DNA from: Leucobacter sp. wl10
Lineage (GTDB): Bacteria > Actinomycetota > Actinomycetes > Actinomycetales > Microbacteriaceae
Length of the DNA: 64,000 bases
Direction of reading: 5' to 3'
Assembly (NCBI RefSeq): GCF_003569785.1
Contig: NZ_KZ983992.1
Span: 1-64,000 of the forward strand
In this document: piece after piece, positions 52,247 to 64,000 of the stretch
Numbering within the stretch: position 1 is the stretch's first letter
How the letters are laid out: the number at the start of each line of letters is the position of its first letter
The notes under the pieces: generated by a model
Seen by the model: the letters and a program-made list of their open reading frames with translations, nothing else
What the model was told of the DNA's origin: nothing
The model's database searches: none
Program-made: the position numbers and the translations under genes

Positions 52247-53338
52247 ATGAGGCGCGTCGTCATTCTGGGATCCACCGGCTCGGTCGGCGAGCAGGCGCTC
52301 GACGTGATCCGCAGGAACCCGTCGAGGTTCCAGGTCGTGGGGCTGGCGGCGGGCCGGCGGGCCGACCGGGTGCGGCAGCAGGCCGACGAGTTCAACGTCG
52401 AGCACACCGCGCTCGGCGTCGACGAGGCCGTCAAACTGATCCGGGAGGTGCCCGCCGACGTCGTGCTCAACGGCATCACCGGATCGATCGGCCTCGCGGC
52501 GACGATCGCGGCCCTCGAGGCGGGGCGCACGCTGGCGCTCGCGAACAAGGAGTCGCTGATCGTGGGCGGCGACCTCGTCACCCGCATCGCCGGCCCGGGC
52601 CAGATCGTGCCCGTGGACTCGGAGCACTCCGCGATCGCGCAGGCGCTGCGATCGGGCCGCGTCGACGAGGTGCGGCGACTCGTGCTCACCGCCTCGGGCG
52701 GCCCGTTCCGCGGTCGCAGCCGCGCCTCCCTGCGCGACGTGACGCCCGCCCAGGCGCTCGCGCACCCCACCTGGAAGATGGGCCGCGTGGTCACGACGAA
52801 CTCCGCGACCCTCGTCAACAAGGGGCTCGAGGTCATCGAGGCGCACCTGCTGTTCGGCGTCTCGTACAGCGACATCGAGGTGGTCGTGCACCCGCAGTCG
52901 ATCGTGCACTCCATGGTCGAGTTCGTCGACGGATCCACCATCGCCCAGGCCTCGCTCCCCGACATGCGCCTGCCCATCGCGCTCGGCCTGACCTGGCCCG
53001 AGCGCCTCGCGAACGCGAGCGCCCCCCTCGACTGGAGCGGGGCGAAGAGCTGGGACTTCGAGCCGCTCGACTCCGAGGCATTTCCCGCGGTGGACCTGGC
53101 GAAGGAGGTGGGGCGCGCCCGCCGCACCTACCCGGCCGTGTACAACGCCGCCAACGAGGAGGCGGTGGAGGCGTTCCACGCGGGCAGGATCGGCTTCCTC
53201 GACATCGTCGACACGGTGCGCGCGGTGCTCGAGGCGCACGCGGCTTCGGAGCAGCTCACGCTCGAGTCGCTCGCGGAGGCGGAGCGGTGGTCTCGGGAGC
53301 GCGCGCAACGGGTGATCTCTGCGCGCGGGGCGCGCTGA
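52247..53338 (+). CDS. dxr: 1-Deoxy-D-xylulose-5-phosphate reductoisomerase
   Basis: 363 residues from ATG 52247, preferred over ATG 52238 because GGAGGG lies just upstream. NADPH fold [78 protein letters not shown] with the catalytic His; and a C-terminal Glu-containing [16 protein letters not shown]. It makes MEP from DXP, the committed step of isoprenoid synthesis. Followed by rseP and then (after two genes) ispG, the conserved actinobacterial order. Confidence 0.95.
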   Translation: MRRVVILGSTGSVGEQALDVIRRNPSRFQVVGLAAGRRADRVRQQADEFNVEHTALGVDEAVKLIREVPADVVLNGITGSIGLAATIAALEAGRTLALANKESLIVGGDLVTRIAGPGQIVPVDSEHSAIAQALRSGRVDEVRRLVLTASGGPFRGRSRASLRDVTPAQALAHPTWKMGRVVTTNSATLVNKGLEVIEAHLLFGVSYSDIEVVVHPQSIVHSMVEFVDGSTIAQASLPDMRLPIALGLTWPERLANASAPLDWSGAKSWDFEPLDSEAFPAVDLAKEVGRARRTYPAVYNAANEEAVEAFHAGRIGFLDIVDTVRAVLEAHAASEQLTLESLAEAERWSRERAQRVISARGAR

Positions 53339-53376
53339 TCCGGTGCCTCGCGTGCTCCCTCGCGCGGCCCGCACCT

Positions 53377-53448
53377 TCGAGCACCGATTCACCGCAAAGC
53401 ACCGGTCTTCGCGCAGCGCGAGGTGCACGGCGGCGGATCGGTGCTCGA
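53377..53448. repeat. 12-bp inverted repeat between dxr and rseP
   Basis: TCGAGCACCGAT (53377-53388) and ATCGGTGCTCGA (53437-53448) are exact complements separated by 48 nt. It could form a weak hairpin or be the trace of a small inserted element; no family is recognised. Confidence 0.5.
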
Positions 53449-53519
53449 GGACAAGCCGTCTCCGAGCGGCGGCGGGGCGCTCCCCGAAACTCCACAGCGC
53501 CGCACACTAGCCTGAGTGC

Positions 53520-55007
53520 GTGACTGAGGTGCTGCTCTACCTGCTCGGGATCGCGATCATCCTGGCTGGTCTCGCCGTGTCCATCGCGCTGCACGAGATC
53601 GGCCACCTCGTGCCGGCCAAGCTCTTCGGCGTCAAGGTGACGCAGTACATGGTCGGTTTCGGCAAGACGCTGTGGTCGCGCAAGAAAGGCGAGACCGAGT
53701 ACGGGGTGAAGGCGATCCCGCTCGGCGGCTACGTGGCGATGACCGGCATGTACCCGCCGCAGAAGCCGGGCGAGGCGCCGCGCGCGTCGACCACGGGCTT
53801 TCTCAACTCGGTCGTCGAGGAGGGTGCGGGCCCCGTGAAGCGGGCCTCGCGGGGCGATGTGGTCGCCGAGATCGAGCGCGTCGGCGATCCCGTGCCCGCC
53901 GCGGGCGGCGGTGGTCCGGGCGGATCGGCGCTCGATGAGGAGGGGCCGCGGCGCGGACTCGGCGGACTCGTGGACGATGCCCGGCTGGCGAGCGCCGAGA
54001 CGATCGAGGCGGGGGAGGATCACCGCACCTTCTACCGGCTTCCGGTCTGGAAGAAGATCGTGATCATGCTCGGCGGGCCGCTCATGAACCTCGTGCTCGC
54101 GTTCGTCTTCTTCGGGATCGTGCTCGTGGGCTTCGGCCTGCCGCAGAGCAGCACCACCCTCGGCAGCGTGAGTCAGTGCCTGCTGTCGGCCTCGAGCACG
54201 GCGACCGCCTGCGGCAGCGGCGATCCGGCGGCCCCAGCCGCCGAGGCCGGGTTGCGCCCCGGAGACCGCGTGATCGAGGCCGACGGCACCGCGATCGAGA
54301 GCTGGGAGCAGTTCCGGGGCATCGTGGGCGACGCCCCGGGGCGCGCCCTGCGCGTGACGATCGAGCGCGACGGGGCGCAGGAGGAGTTGCGGCTCACGCC
54401 GGTCGCGAACGAGCGGGCGGTCGTAGATGAGAGCGGGCAGCCCGTGACGGACGCGAACGGGGATCCGGTCACCGAGACCGTCGGCATGATCGGAGCGACT
54501 CCGGCATCGGAGACCGTCTCGCAGCCGATCACCGCGGTGCCCGCGTTCGTGGGGCAGAACGTCGAGCGGGTCGTCGGGGTCGTCGTGCGGCTCCCGGAAC
54601 GCATGGTCGACATCTGGAACGCCGCATTCGGCACCGAGGAGCGCGACGCGAACGGGCCCATGAGCGTCGTGGGCGTCGGCCGCCTCGCCGGCGAGGTCGT
54701 GAGCCTCGACGAGGCACCCGTCGCGGCGCGCGCGCAGATGATGTTCGGGCTGCTCGGCTCGCTCAACGTGGCGCTGTTCGTCTTCAACCTGGTGCCGCTC
54801 ATGCCGCTCGACGGCGGCCACATCGCCGGGGCGCTCTACGAGGGGGCGAAGCGGGGGATCGCGCGGCTGCGCCGCAAACCCGACCCGGGCCCCATCGACA
54901 CCGCGAAGATGGTGCCGGTCACCTTCGCCGTGGTCGTGGTGCTCGGAGCCATGAGCGCGCTGCTGATGTACGCCGACATCGTGAAACCGGTGTCGCTGTT
55001 CGGCTGA
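53520..55007 (+). CDS. rseP: RIP metalloprotease RseP-like (site-2 protease)
   Basis: 495 residues, four membrane spans. The zinc site HEIGH is in the first span (VSIALHEIGHLVPAKLFGV), with the partner Asp in the C-terminal LVPLMPLDGGHIAGALYEG. A PDZ domain lies around residues 235-310 (AAEAGLRPGDRVIEADGTAIESWEQFRGIV). A long low-complexity insertion (residues 95-160) precedes LPVWKKIVIMLGGPLMNLVLA. GTG at 53520 is 6 nt after TAGCCT, a leaderless pattern. Cleaves membrane-bound anti-sigma factors or signal-peptide remnants. Confidence 0.92.
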   Translation: MTEVLLYLLGIAIILAGLAVSIALHEIGHLVPAKLFGVKVTQYMVGFGKTLWSRKKGETEYGVKAIPLGGYVAMTGMYPPQKPGEAPRASTTGFLNSVVEEGAGPVKRASRGDVVAEIERVGDPVPAAGGGGPGGSALDEEGPRRGLGGLVDDARLASAETIEAGEDHRTFYRLPVWKKIVIMLGGPLMNLVLAFVFFGIVLVGFGLPQSSTTLGSVSQCLLSASSTATACGSGDPAAPAAEAGLRPGDRVIEADGTAIESWEQFRGIVGDAPGRALRVTIERDGAQEELRLTPVANERAVVDESGQPVTDANGDPVTETVGMIGATPASETVSQPITAVPAFVGQNVERVVGVVVRLPERMVDIWNAAFGTEERDANGPMSVVGVGRLAGEVVSLDEAPVAARAQMMFGLLGSLNVALFVFNLVPLMPLDGGHIAGALYEGAKRGIARLRRKPDPGPIDTAKMVPVTFAVVVVLGAMSALLMYADIVKPVSLFG

Positions 55008-55037
55008 CCGCCTCGCGGTCGGAGCGCCCGCCTGCGC

Positions 55038-55517
55038 TCAGAGCCCGCCCTCGCCCGCCTCTTCCCGCATCTTGCGGCTTCGGCGCTTCGTGTAATCGAT
55101 CATGCTCGCGAAACACTGTCCGATCGAATCGAAGGCGTCGATGAGCTCGCCCTCGGCGAGCCAGAGCACTCGCCTTCCCACGACGCCGTCATCGACCGGC
55201 ATCACGAACAGGTCGGCCTGTTCCAGACTCGCGGCGATGGGCAGCAGGCCTTCCGGCGACCGGCCGATGCGATCGAGCATTTCCGGCGAGTACTCGAAGG
55301 TCTCCCGCGCCGAATCCAGCAGCGGCCCGGCGACGAGTTCGTCGACGCCGAGCAGCGTGATGTGCTGGTGGAAGCACCTCCACCCGTCGGCATAGCGCAG
55401 GAGTCCGCGGTGCTCGCGGTCGAATGGCGGGTGATACCGGTCGAGGGGCTCGTGCGCGGCGTCGCGTCCACGCGGATCGCCGACGGCCTCGTCTCGGCGT
55501 CTGCCATCCGCGCACGT
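55038..55517 (-). pseudogene. SMI1/KNR4 (SUKH)-like protein without a usable start
   Basis: The minus-strand frame is open from 55517 to the stop at 55038 and reads, in its middle, LLRYADGWRCFHQHITLLG, PLLDSARETFEYSPEMLDRIG and LLPIAASLEQADLFVMPVDDG, the W/G-rich pattern of SUKH immunity-type proteins. No ATG, GTG or TTG lies before the Met at 55280, which would remove more than half of the domain. An ATG at 55507 exists in another frame, so a frameshift close to the start is the simplest explanation. Alternatively a non-standard start is used. SUKH proteins often protect against toxins; no toxin is adjacent. Confidence 0.55.
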
Positions 55518-55522
55518 TTAGA

Positions 55523-56941
55523 ATGAGTCGGGTGAACCCCCCTCTCCCGCCCCCCGACCCAGTCGCTGCCGAGAGGCCGCCGGCCGGCCGGCCGTCGGCC
55601 CCCCGCGCCAAGCGGCGCCGCGCCACCTTGTTGATGCTCGGACTGGCGGCGGTGCTCCTGGCCGCGGTCGCGACCTTCTGGACCGCTCAGGTCCTCGCGG
55701 GGCGCGAGGCCAGCGCCGGTTACGAGGCCGCGCTGCAGCGGTGGGAGACCCCCTCCGAAGAGGCGGCTCGCGCGACGGAGCTCGCCGGCGCGATCGCCGA
55801 CTTCGACGAGGAGCTGGACGGGGCCCGCACGTTGTCGGAGGTGCTACCCGAGGCGCTGGCCGGAACGGAGTCGAAGGCCGCGCTCGCCGCGGCCGTGACC
55901 TCGGGGGCCGAGGCGCGCGACGCGCTGGGTGAGACCGGAGCCGAGGGGGCAAGGCTGCCCCCGCATGCCGTCGCACCCGAGAGCGTTGACGGCCTGCGCA
56001 AGGCGACGGCGGCCATCGAGGCAGCGCTCGCCTCGCGCGAGCGGGCGCAGCGCAACGCCGAGGAGTCGCTCCGGACCGTGACGCAGCAGCGAGAGACTCT
56101 CGCCGCCGCCGCGGACGCCGCCCGCTCCGCGCTCGTCGCCGGAGCCGCGACCCAGGCGGAGCCGCTCACCTCGGCGTCGCCCGAGGCGCTCCAGGCCCTC
56201 GCCGACGCGAGCAACGCCGCGTCGACCTCGCCGCTTCCCGGCGCCGCCGCCGCGGCGGCGGCGCTCGTGGCCGCGCTCGACAAGGTCCGGGCCGAGCACG
56301 ATGCGGCGGTCGCGGCCGCCGAGCAGAAGACCGCCGAGCGGGTGCGGTCGGCCGCGACCGCCGACGATCCCGCCTCGATCACCGTGGTCGTGAACAAGCA
56401 GCGCCCGTTCAATCCGATCGACTGGGAGCCGGGCGACCTGCGCACGCCGGCCGGGATCCCGAACACCAACGGCCAGCCCGTGCGCGGCGAGGCCGCCACC
56501 GCGCTCGAGTCGATGTATGCGGAGGCCTCGGCCGCGGGCCTCCCGTTCACCATCACGAGCGCGTACCGCAGCTACGCGTACCAGACGTCGCTGTTCGACA
56601 GCTACGTCGCCCGAGACGGGCTCGCTGCCGCGGAGACCTATTCGGCGCGGGCGGGATACTCCGAGCACCAGACCGGGCTCACCGTCGACCTCGACGACGG
56701 CTCGGGCTGCACGCTCGAGAGCTGCTTCGGCGAGACCGCGACGGGGCAGTGGCTCCGCGCGAACGCCTCCCGGTTCGGGTACATCCTGCGCTACGACGCG
56801 GGGCAGGAGCCGATCGTCGGCTTCATCTACGAGCCGTGGCACTTCCGCTACGTCGGCGCGGCGGTCTCGGAGGACATGCGCTCGCGCGGCATCGTGAACC
56901 TCGAGGACTACTTCGGGCTGCCCCCGGCCCCGACCTACTGA
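55523..56941 (+). CDS. VanY-type D-alanyl-D-alanine carboxypeptidase with coiled-coil stalk
   Basis: 472 residues. Cytoplasmic Pro-rich start, one membrane span at 33-55, an Ala/Glu-rich coiled-coil region (70-300) and a C-terminal peptidase M15B domain. The zinc ligands appear in [32 protein letters not shown] and [12 protein letters not shown]. It should trim D-Ala from peptidoglycan stems outside the membrane, with the stalk holding the enzyme away from the bilayer. Divergent from the SUKH-like frame with only 5 bp between them. Confidence 0.9.
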   Translation: MSRVNPPLPPPDPVAAERPPAGRPSAPRAKRRRATLLMLGLAAVLLAAVATFWTAQVLAGREASAGYEAALQRWETPSEEAARATELAGAIADFDEELDGARTLSEVLPEALAGTESKAALAAAVTSGAEARDALGETGAEGARLPPHAVAPESVDGLRKATAAIEAALASRERAQRNAEESLRTVTQQRETLAAAADAARSALVAGAATQAEPLTSASPEALQALADASNAASTSPLPGAAAAAAALVAALDKVRAEHDAAVAAAEQKTAERVRSAATADDPASITVVVNKQRPFNPIDWEPGDLRTPAGIPNTNGQPVRGEAATALESMYAEASAAGLPFTITSAYRSYAYQTSLFDSYVARDGLAAAETYSARAGYSEHQTGLTVDLDDGSGCTLESCFGETATGQWLRANASRFGYILRYDAGQEPIVGFIYEPWHFRYVGAAVSEDMRSRGIVNLEDYFGLPPAPTY

Positions 56942-57015
56942 GCACCGACGCGTCCCGCACGCGTCATCTCGGCACTGTGTGCGCGTGTGCAAGAGCGGGC
57001 GGTAGACTCGAGCCC

Positions 57016-58167
57016 GTGGCAGCAGTCAATCTGGGAATGCCGACGACTCCCGAGGTGCTCGCGCCGAGGCGCAGATCCCGCGAGATCGCGGTCGGGTCGG
57101 TGCGCGTCGGCGGCAGCGCCCCGATCTCGGTGCAGTCGATGACCACCACGCCCACCACCGACATCAATGCGACGCTGCAGCAGATCGCAGAGCTCACCGC
57201 GGCCGGGTGCGACATCGTGCGGGTCGCCTGCCCGAGCCGCGACGACGCCGAGGCGCTGCCCATCATCGCGAAGAAGTCGCAGATCCCGGTCATCGCCGAC
57301 ATCCACTTCCAGCCGAACTACGTGTTCGCGGCGATCGACGCAGGCTGCGCGGCGGTGCGCGTCAACCCCGGCAACATCCGCAGGTTCGACGACCAGGTGG
57401 GGGAGATCGCCCGGCGCGCCGGGGCCGCGGGCGTCTCCCTCCGCATCGGCGTGAACGCGGGATCCCTCGACAGGCGCCTGCTCGAGAAGTACGGCAAGGC
57501 GACCCCGGAGGCGCTCGTCGAGAGCGCCGTGTGGGAGGCCTCGCTGTTCGAGGAGCACGACTTCCACGATTTCAAGATCTCGGTCAAGCACAACGATCCG
57601 ATCGTCATGGTCAAGGCGTACCGCATGCTCGCCGAACGCGGCGATTGGCCCCTGCACCTCGGCGTGACCGAGGCCGGCCCCGCGTTCCAGGGCACGATCA
57701 AGAGCGCGACTGCCTTCGGCATCCTCCTCTCCGAGGGCATCGGCGACACGATCCGGGTCTCACTCTCGGCCCCGCCCGTCGAGGAGGTCAAGGTGGGCCT
57801 GCAGATCCTGCAGTCGCTGAACCTGCGCGAGCGCAAGCTGGAGATCGTGTCCTGCCCCTCGTGCGGGCGGGCGCAGGTCGACGTCTACACGCTCGCAGAT
57901 CAGGTGACGGCGGGGCTCGAGGGCATGAGCGTGCCGCTGCGCGTCGCCGTGATGGGCTGCGTCGTGAACGGCCCCGGTGAAGCGCGCGAGGCCGACCTCG
58001 GCGTCGCCTCCGGCAACGGCAAGGGGCAGATCTTCGTGAAGGGCGAGGTCGTCAAGACCGTGCCCGAGAGCGAGATCGTCGCGACGCTCATCGAGGAGGC
58101 GAACCGGATCGCCGACGATATGGGCCACCAGGCGGGCACGGGCGCGCCCGAGGTCGTCACCGCCTGA
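57016..58167 (+). CDS. ispG: 4-Hydroxy-3-methylbut-2-enyl-diphosphate synthase
   Basis: 383 residues. Residues 20-280 are a TIM barrel ([58 protein letters not shown]). The C-terminal domain holds the [4Fe-4S] Cys residues in [13 protein letters not shown] and [12 protein letters not shown]. It reduces MEcPP to HMBPP, the penultimate MEP-pathway step. GTG at 57016 is 7 nt after TAGACT, consistent with leaderless translation. Confidence 0.95.
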   Translation: MAAVNLGMPTTPEVLAPRRRSREIAVGSVRVGGSAPISVQSMTTTPTTDINATLQQIAELTAAGCDIVRVACPSRDDAEALPIIAKKSQIPVIADIHFQPNYVFAAIDAGCAAVRVNPGNIRRFDDQVGEIARRAGAAGVSLRIGVNAGSLDRRLLEKYGKATPEALVESAVWEASLFEEHDFHDFKISVKHNDPIVMVKAYRMLAERGDWPLHLGVTEAGPAFQGTIKSATAFGILLSEGIGDTIRVSLSAPPVEEVKVGLQILQSLNLRERKLEIVSCPSCGRAQVDVYTLADQVTAGLEGMSVPLRVAVMGCVVNGPGEAREADLGVASGNGKGQIFVKGEVVKTVPESEIVATLIEEANRIADDMGHQAGTGAPEVVTA

Positions 58168-58217
58168 GCGGACGTCCCGCCGGTGCCGCGGCCGGGCAGC
58201 GCCGATAGGCTGGCAGG

Positions 58218-59252
58218 GTGGAAGCACCATCGAACGACGACGCACTGCGGGAAGCCCTGGACCGCATGATCGCCGACACCGGGATCACCGCGCAGCGCAG
58301 TCTGATCCGGCGTATCCTCACGGCCGGCATCGGGCTGGGGCAGGATGACACGAGCCGCCTCAATCTGAAGATCACGGCGGCCGCGGTCGAGGAGATGCGC
58401 ACCGCGTTCCGCCTGTTCGCGCCGTACGTGGACACACCGAAGGTCACGATCTTCGGCTCCGCGCGAACGCGCGTCGGCGATCCGCTCTGGCTCGCGGCCG
58501 AGGCCGCCGCGCGAGGGCTCGCCGAGCAGGGGTGGATGGTCGTGACGGGCGCGGGTCCCGGCATCATGGAGGCCGCGGCCACCGGTGCGGGGCCGGATCG
58601 GTCGCTGGGCGTCTCCATCAGCCTGCCGTTCGAGGAGCGGCCCAGCGCGGCGACCGCCACCGACGATCGCCGGGTGGCCATGAAGTACTTCTTCACGCGC
58701 AAGCTCATGCTGGTGAAGGAGTCGCGCGGCTTCATCTGCCTGCCGGGAGGGTTCGGCACCATGGACGAGACCTTCGAGCTGCTCACGCTGCAGCAGACCG
58801 GCAAGATGGTGCCCATGCCGATCGTGCTGCTCGATCGCGTCGGAGGCACCTTCTGGCGCGGCTTCGCGAGCTTCGTGACGGAGGAGCTCGCGGGCTCGGG
58901 CCTGATCTCCGTCAACGACCTCGACCGGGTGCTCGTCACCGACTCGGTCGACGCCGCGATCGAGGCGATCGCCGGGTTCTGGCGCAACTACGACTCGCTC
59001 AGGTGGTTCGACGACGAACTCGTGATGCGGCTGCGGGCCGCCCCGAGCGACGCGGAGCTCGCCGACCTCAACGACCGGTTCTCCGGCCTCTGCCTCAGGG
59101 GTGGCATAGAGCGTGCCGAGACGCGCCCCGCCGAGGTCGCCGAGGGGGATCGGCCCGACCTGCCCCGCATCGCGCTGACGCCGCGGCAGCGGGGGGTGGG
59201 GGACCTGTACCGCCTGATCCGCGCGGTCAACGAGCTGCCGAGCGCGCCGTAG
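58218..59252 (+). CDS. LOG-family (TIGR00730-like) protein
   Basis: 344 residues. A Rossmann core at 75-260 has TIFGSARTRVGDPLW, VVTGAGPGIMEAAATGA, RKLMLVKESRGFICLPGGFGTMDETFELLTLQQTGK (the PGGxGTxxE active-site motif of cytokinin-activating LOG and related phosphoribohydrolases). N- and C-terminal extensions make it longer than plant LOG (about 210). The family splits nucleotide 5'-monophosphates to base and ribose phosphate; the natural substrate here is unknown. GTG at 58218 is 6 nt after TAGGCT. Confidence 0.88.
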   Translation: MEAPSNDDALREALDRMIADTGITAQRSLIRRILTAGIGLGQDDTSRLNLKITAAAVEEMRTAFRLFAPYVDTPKVTIFGSARTRVGDPLWLAAEAAARGLAEQGWMVVTGAGPGIMEAAATGAGPDRSLGVSISLPFEERPSAATATDDRRVAMKYFFTRKLMLVKESRGFICLPGGFGTMDETFELLTLQQTGKMVPMPIVLLDRVGGTFWRGFASFVTEELAGSGLISVNDLDRVLVTDSVDAAIEAIAGFWRNYDSLRWFDDELVMRLRAAPSDAELADLNDRFSGLCLRGGIERAETRPAEVAEGDRPDLPRIALTPRQRGVGDLYRLIRAVNELPSAP

Positions 59253-59411
59253 TTCGCGGCCGGTGCCGGGGGCCGCGCGGGGTCTCCCGGCTCCGGCGGA
59301 TCGCCTCCCGGTGCTCCGCGGGGACCATCCGACATCCGTCGAGACCGCAACTGGGTATCGATGCTCCCCGCCCACCTTGGCCGGGCCCCGGCGCTGTGGC
59401 AGGCTGGGGGA

Positions 59412-60128
59412 ATGGTCGAGTTCAGCGCGCTGCCCATACGACGGGTCGAGCGGGATCCGAGCTCGCGGATCGACCCGCGAGAGTGGGTCGCGCGGATCCC
59501 GGCAGTGAGGCAGCTGCTCGAGGACGGGCTGGATCTGGGCTCGTTCACCGTGTTCGTCGGCGAGAACGGGGCCGGCAAATCGACCATCGTCGAGGCGATC
59601 GCGTCGGCGTTCGGGCTGAACCCGGAGGGCGGCACCAGCAGCGCGATGCACCGTACGCAGATCACGGAGTCGCCGCTCGACGAGTATCTGCGCGTCGTCC
59701 GCGGTGCGGGTGCTTCACGCAGGGGGGTGTTCCTCCGCGCCGAAACCATGCACGGCCATCTCGGCTACCTCGAATCGATCGAGTCGCCCGGGCGGCTGGG
59801 CCACCAGAGCCACGGGGAGTCGTTCGTCGAGTACTTTTCGAACCGCTCGGCGATCGATGGGCTGTGGCTGCTCGACGAGCCGGAGTCGGCGCTGTCGTTC
59901 TCGAGCTGCCTGTCGCTGATCCTGCACCTGCGGAGTCTCGTGTCCGAGGGATCGCAGGTGATCCTCTCCACGCACTCTCCGATTCTCGCGGCGGTGCGCG
60001 GCGCGGACATCTACGAGTTCGGAGACTGGGGGATGCGCCTCGCAGAGTACGACGATCTCGAGATGGTGCGGAACTGGCGGCTCTTCCTCGACGCCCCGGA
60101 ACGGTTCTTGCGGCACCTCTCAGGCTGA
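59412..60128 (+). CDS. Small AAA/ABC-type ATPase (SMC/RecF-like AAA_23/AAA_15 type)
   Basis: 238 residues. Walker A FVGENGAGKSTIVEAIA, Walker B WLLDEPESALSFSSCL, and STHSPILAAVRGADIYEF as the H-switch. The compact protein has no coiled coil or extra domain, so it is probably a stand-alone nucleotide-driven switch; related proteins occur in phage-defence and transport contexts, but no partner is adjacent. A CAGGCT box and the GGGGG stretch lie directly before ATG 59412. Confidence 0.85.
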   Translation: MVEFSALPIRRVERDPSSRIDPREWVARIPAVRQLLEDGLDLGSFTVFVGENGAGKSTIVEAIASAFGLNPEGGTSSAMHRTQITESPLDEYLRVVRGAGASRRGVFLRAETMHGHLGYLESIESPGRLGHQSHGESFVEYFSNRSAIDGLWLLDEPESALSFSSCLSLILHLRSLVSEGSQVILSTHSPILAAVRGADIYEFGDWGMRLAEYDDLEMVRNWRLFLDAPERFLRHLSG

Positions 60129-60139
60129 GATCCGCGTTC

Positions 60140-62562
<2,423 letters not shown>

Positions 62563-62566
<4 letters not shown>

Positions 62567-63360
62567 TCCTGATCGCCGCGGCCGAGGTGCGACGGGGCCA
62601 GGCGGTAGAGCACCTCGGGCCGCCCCCGTCTCCCGTACCGGTGCGCCAGGTCGATGGCGCCCTCGGCCACGAGGTAGTCGAGGTATCTGCGCGCGGTCGC
62701 GCGCGAGATCGAGCAGCGCTCGGCGAGCTCCGCGGCCGAGACGGCCGCGACCGGGTCGATGACCTTCAGCACGCGCGCGAGCGTCACCTCGGAGAGGCCC
62801 TTCGGGAGGCGGGCGGCCTCTCCTCGCCCCTGCCCGGCGGCCGGCGCGGCGCGCGCGCCCGGGCCGCGCGGCCCTCCCCGCTCCCCCGAACCGGGGACGC
62901 GGATCCTGCCCGTCGAGAGCAGCCGATCGATCTCGCCCTGCCCGAGCGGTCGATCGCGCTCGTTCCGCTCCCGGGCCCGTCGCTCGGCCCGGTACACGCG
63001 AAGGCGATCGCGCAGCATCTCCTGGGTGAACGGCTTGACGAGATAGCCCACGATGTGAGCTGCGAGGGCTTGCCGCACCGTCACCTGGTCCCGGGACGAA
63101 CTGATGACGAGCACGTCGGGGGAGCGCGCGCCGAGCGTGCGCAGCCGATGGAGCACCTCGACGCCGCTGATGTCGGGCAGCCGCATGTCGAGCAGGATCA
63201 GGTCGACCCCGCCCCGGCGGCCGCGCTCCACCGCTGCCTCGCCGCTGCCCGCCGCACCGACCAGCGAGAAGCCGGGAGCCCCCGAGACGAACCGGCTGTG
63301 CAGGGAGCGCGCACCGGGGTCGTCGTCGACCACGAGCACGCGGATCGTCTCGTCGCTCAT
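62563..63360 (-). CDS. CitB/DcuR-type response regulator
   Basis: 265 residues. Receiver (VLVVDDDPGARSLHSRFV, phospho-Asp in VDLILLDMRLPDISG, VISSSRDQ, VGYLVKPF), a Gly/Arg/Pro-rich linker (residues 140-170), then an HTH (AAELAERCSISRATARRYLDYLVAEGAIDLAH). The layout matches CitB/DctR/DcuR regulators, which respond to C4-dicarboxylates or citrate. Overlaps the kinase stop at its start and the UvrA-like start at its end. Confidence 0.9.
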
Positions 63361-64000
63361 CGCCTCACCGCCATCTCGAACGCGAAGCGCGCTCCGCCCC
63401 TCTCGGATCCGCCGAGCTCGATCGTGCCGTGCCGGGCCGCGACGGCCCGCCGCACGAGGTCGAGGCCGAGCCCCCGTCCCGTCCCCGTCGGATCCGGCTT
63501 CGAAGTGTAGCCGACCGCGAAGATCCTCTCCGCCTCCCGCGGATCGATCCCCGGCCCGTCGTCGTCCACCGATCCCCGCAGCCGGTCGCCGCTCTGCGCG
63601 AGCGCGAACCGCACCAGCGTCGCGCCCGCCTCGCCGCCGTTGCGGCAGAGGTTGGCCGCGACGAGCAGCACCTCCTCGTCGACCTCGTCGACCACGTCGA
63701 TCTCGGTCTCGAGCCGCGCCCCGAGAGCCCCGAGCTCCGCCCGCAGCGCCTCGATCGTCGCCCGGAGCAGCGGCTGTCCCGAGAGCGACTCGTCGTGCGA
63801 CCCGGTGAGCACCGGCGTCACCCCGTCGATGTAGGCGAGCGCCTCCCGGGTGTCGCCGTGCGAGACGAGGCCGTGGATGACGTGCAGACGGGTGCTGAAC
63901 TCGTGCGACTGCTCGCGGAGGGCCGTCGCCGTGCGCCGCAGCCGCTCGTGCTCGCGCGCGGCTCCGTCGAGGCGCCGGAACCGCCGCTCCAGCGCCGCCG
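63357..64000 (-). CDS. CitA/DcuS-type sensor histidine kinase, C-terminal part
   Basis: 214 residues visible; the N-terminal sensor lies beyond the right edge. The H-box TALREQSHEFSTRLHVIHGLVSHGDTREAL is the SPOB-like/DcuS dimerisation motif, followed by an HATPase domain (ILVAANLCRNGGEAG-like N-box, SVDDDGPGIDPREAERIFAVGYTSKPDPTGTGRGLGLDLVRRAV). It phosphorylates the coupled regulator. No transporter is visible next to it, so the ligand (dicarboxylate or other) is unknown. Confidence 0.9.
   Translation of the reverse strand, partial: AALERRFRRLDGAAREHERLRRTATALREQSHEFSTRLHVIHGLVSHGDTREALAYIDGVTPVLTGSHDESLSGQPLLRATIEALRAELGALGARLETEIDVVDEVDEEVLLVAANLCRNGGEAGATLVRFALAQSGDRLRGSVDDDGPGIDPREAERIFAVGYTSKPDPTGTGRGLGLDLVRRAVAARHGTIELGGSERGGARFAFEMAVRR

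Noticed and set aside
53377-53448. Inverted repeat after dxr as a riboswitch
   Set aside because: No conserved riboswitch core; 48-nt GC-rich loop and location after a stop codon fit a degenerate element or terminator better.

Overview
The window is high-GC DNA (strong G/C third-position bias, frequent GTG starts, 4-bp ATGA/GTGA gene overlaps, and TANNNT boxes placed right in front of start codons). Gene content points to an actinobacterium, most likely Microbacteriaceae (a Leucobacter-like genome is a guess): DUF4192, DUF6766-like and DUF6098-like proteins, dxr-rseP-ispG order, NrtR-controlled NAD genes, a MocR/gabT pair and SufS/SufU. It is chromosomal, with insertion-sequence remnants at the left edge and one degenerate accessory island near the right-centre. 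No rRNA and no CRISPR array were seen; there is one tRNA.

Layout. 0-1.6 kb: start of an IS256-type transposase and a frameshifted ISL3-type transposase. 1.6-6.0 kb: a glutamine amidotransferase (GATase) and a YggS-type PLP-binding protein, divergent from a MocR regulator coupled to a GabT-like aminotransferase. 6.05 kb: tRNA-Cys with an unusual C33. 6.2-9.3 kb: lactate-permease-like transporter, AhpD-like protein and a divergent AraC regulator. 9.3-17.4 kb: a stress-flavoured block (fused trehalose-6-phosphate synthase/phosphatase, YbdK-type ligase, topoisomerase IB, FAD-Rieske oxidoreductase, DUF6098/DUF6766-like proteins, two micro-ORFs, Rho-N-type small protein). 17.5-25.6 kb: TetR, YczE-type membrane protein, then a LacI-controlled operon with an amino-acid ABC importer, a fold-III PLP decarboxylase and two GATases flanking it. 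25.6-28.0 kb: FadH-type dienoyl-CoA reductase and a cold-shock protein. 28.3-34.3 kb: nrtR-nadA-nadB-nadC-cysteine desulfurase, with a promoter and a palindromic NrtR-type box. 34.4-42.7 kb: DUF4192, stand-alone FAD flavoprotein with divergent LysR, AlkD-like/SufU/SufS operon, MFS exporter.

42.7-49.6 kb is an island bounded by a 20-bp perfect direct repeat. It holds an IS630 transposase lacking a catalytic Asp, a DUF418/histidine kinase/response regulator operon, an NTF2-like and a RibD-C/DHFR-like gene, and a chimeric wreck of TraA relaxase, nucleotidyltransferase and IS701 fragments. No integrase is visible. Removing it would rejoin the divergent MFS and rsmI genes.

49.6-64 kb is mostly housekeeping: rsmI, a membrane protein, an FKBP lipoprotein, dxr, rseP, a VanY-type carboxypeptidase, ispG, a LOG protein, a small ATPase, then a CitA/CitB-type two-component system translationally coupled to a short UvrA-like ATPase.

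The most promising unexplained biology is the repeated pairing of class-I glutamine amidotransferases with PLP enzymes (three GATases at two loci), the LacI-controlled five-plus-one operon in particular. Second come the repeat-bounded island and the micro-ORFs.
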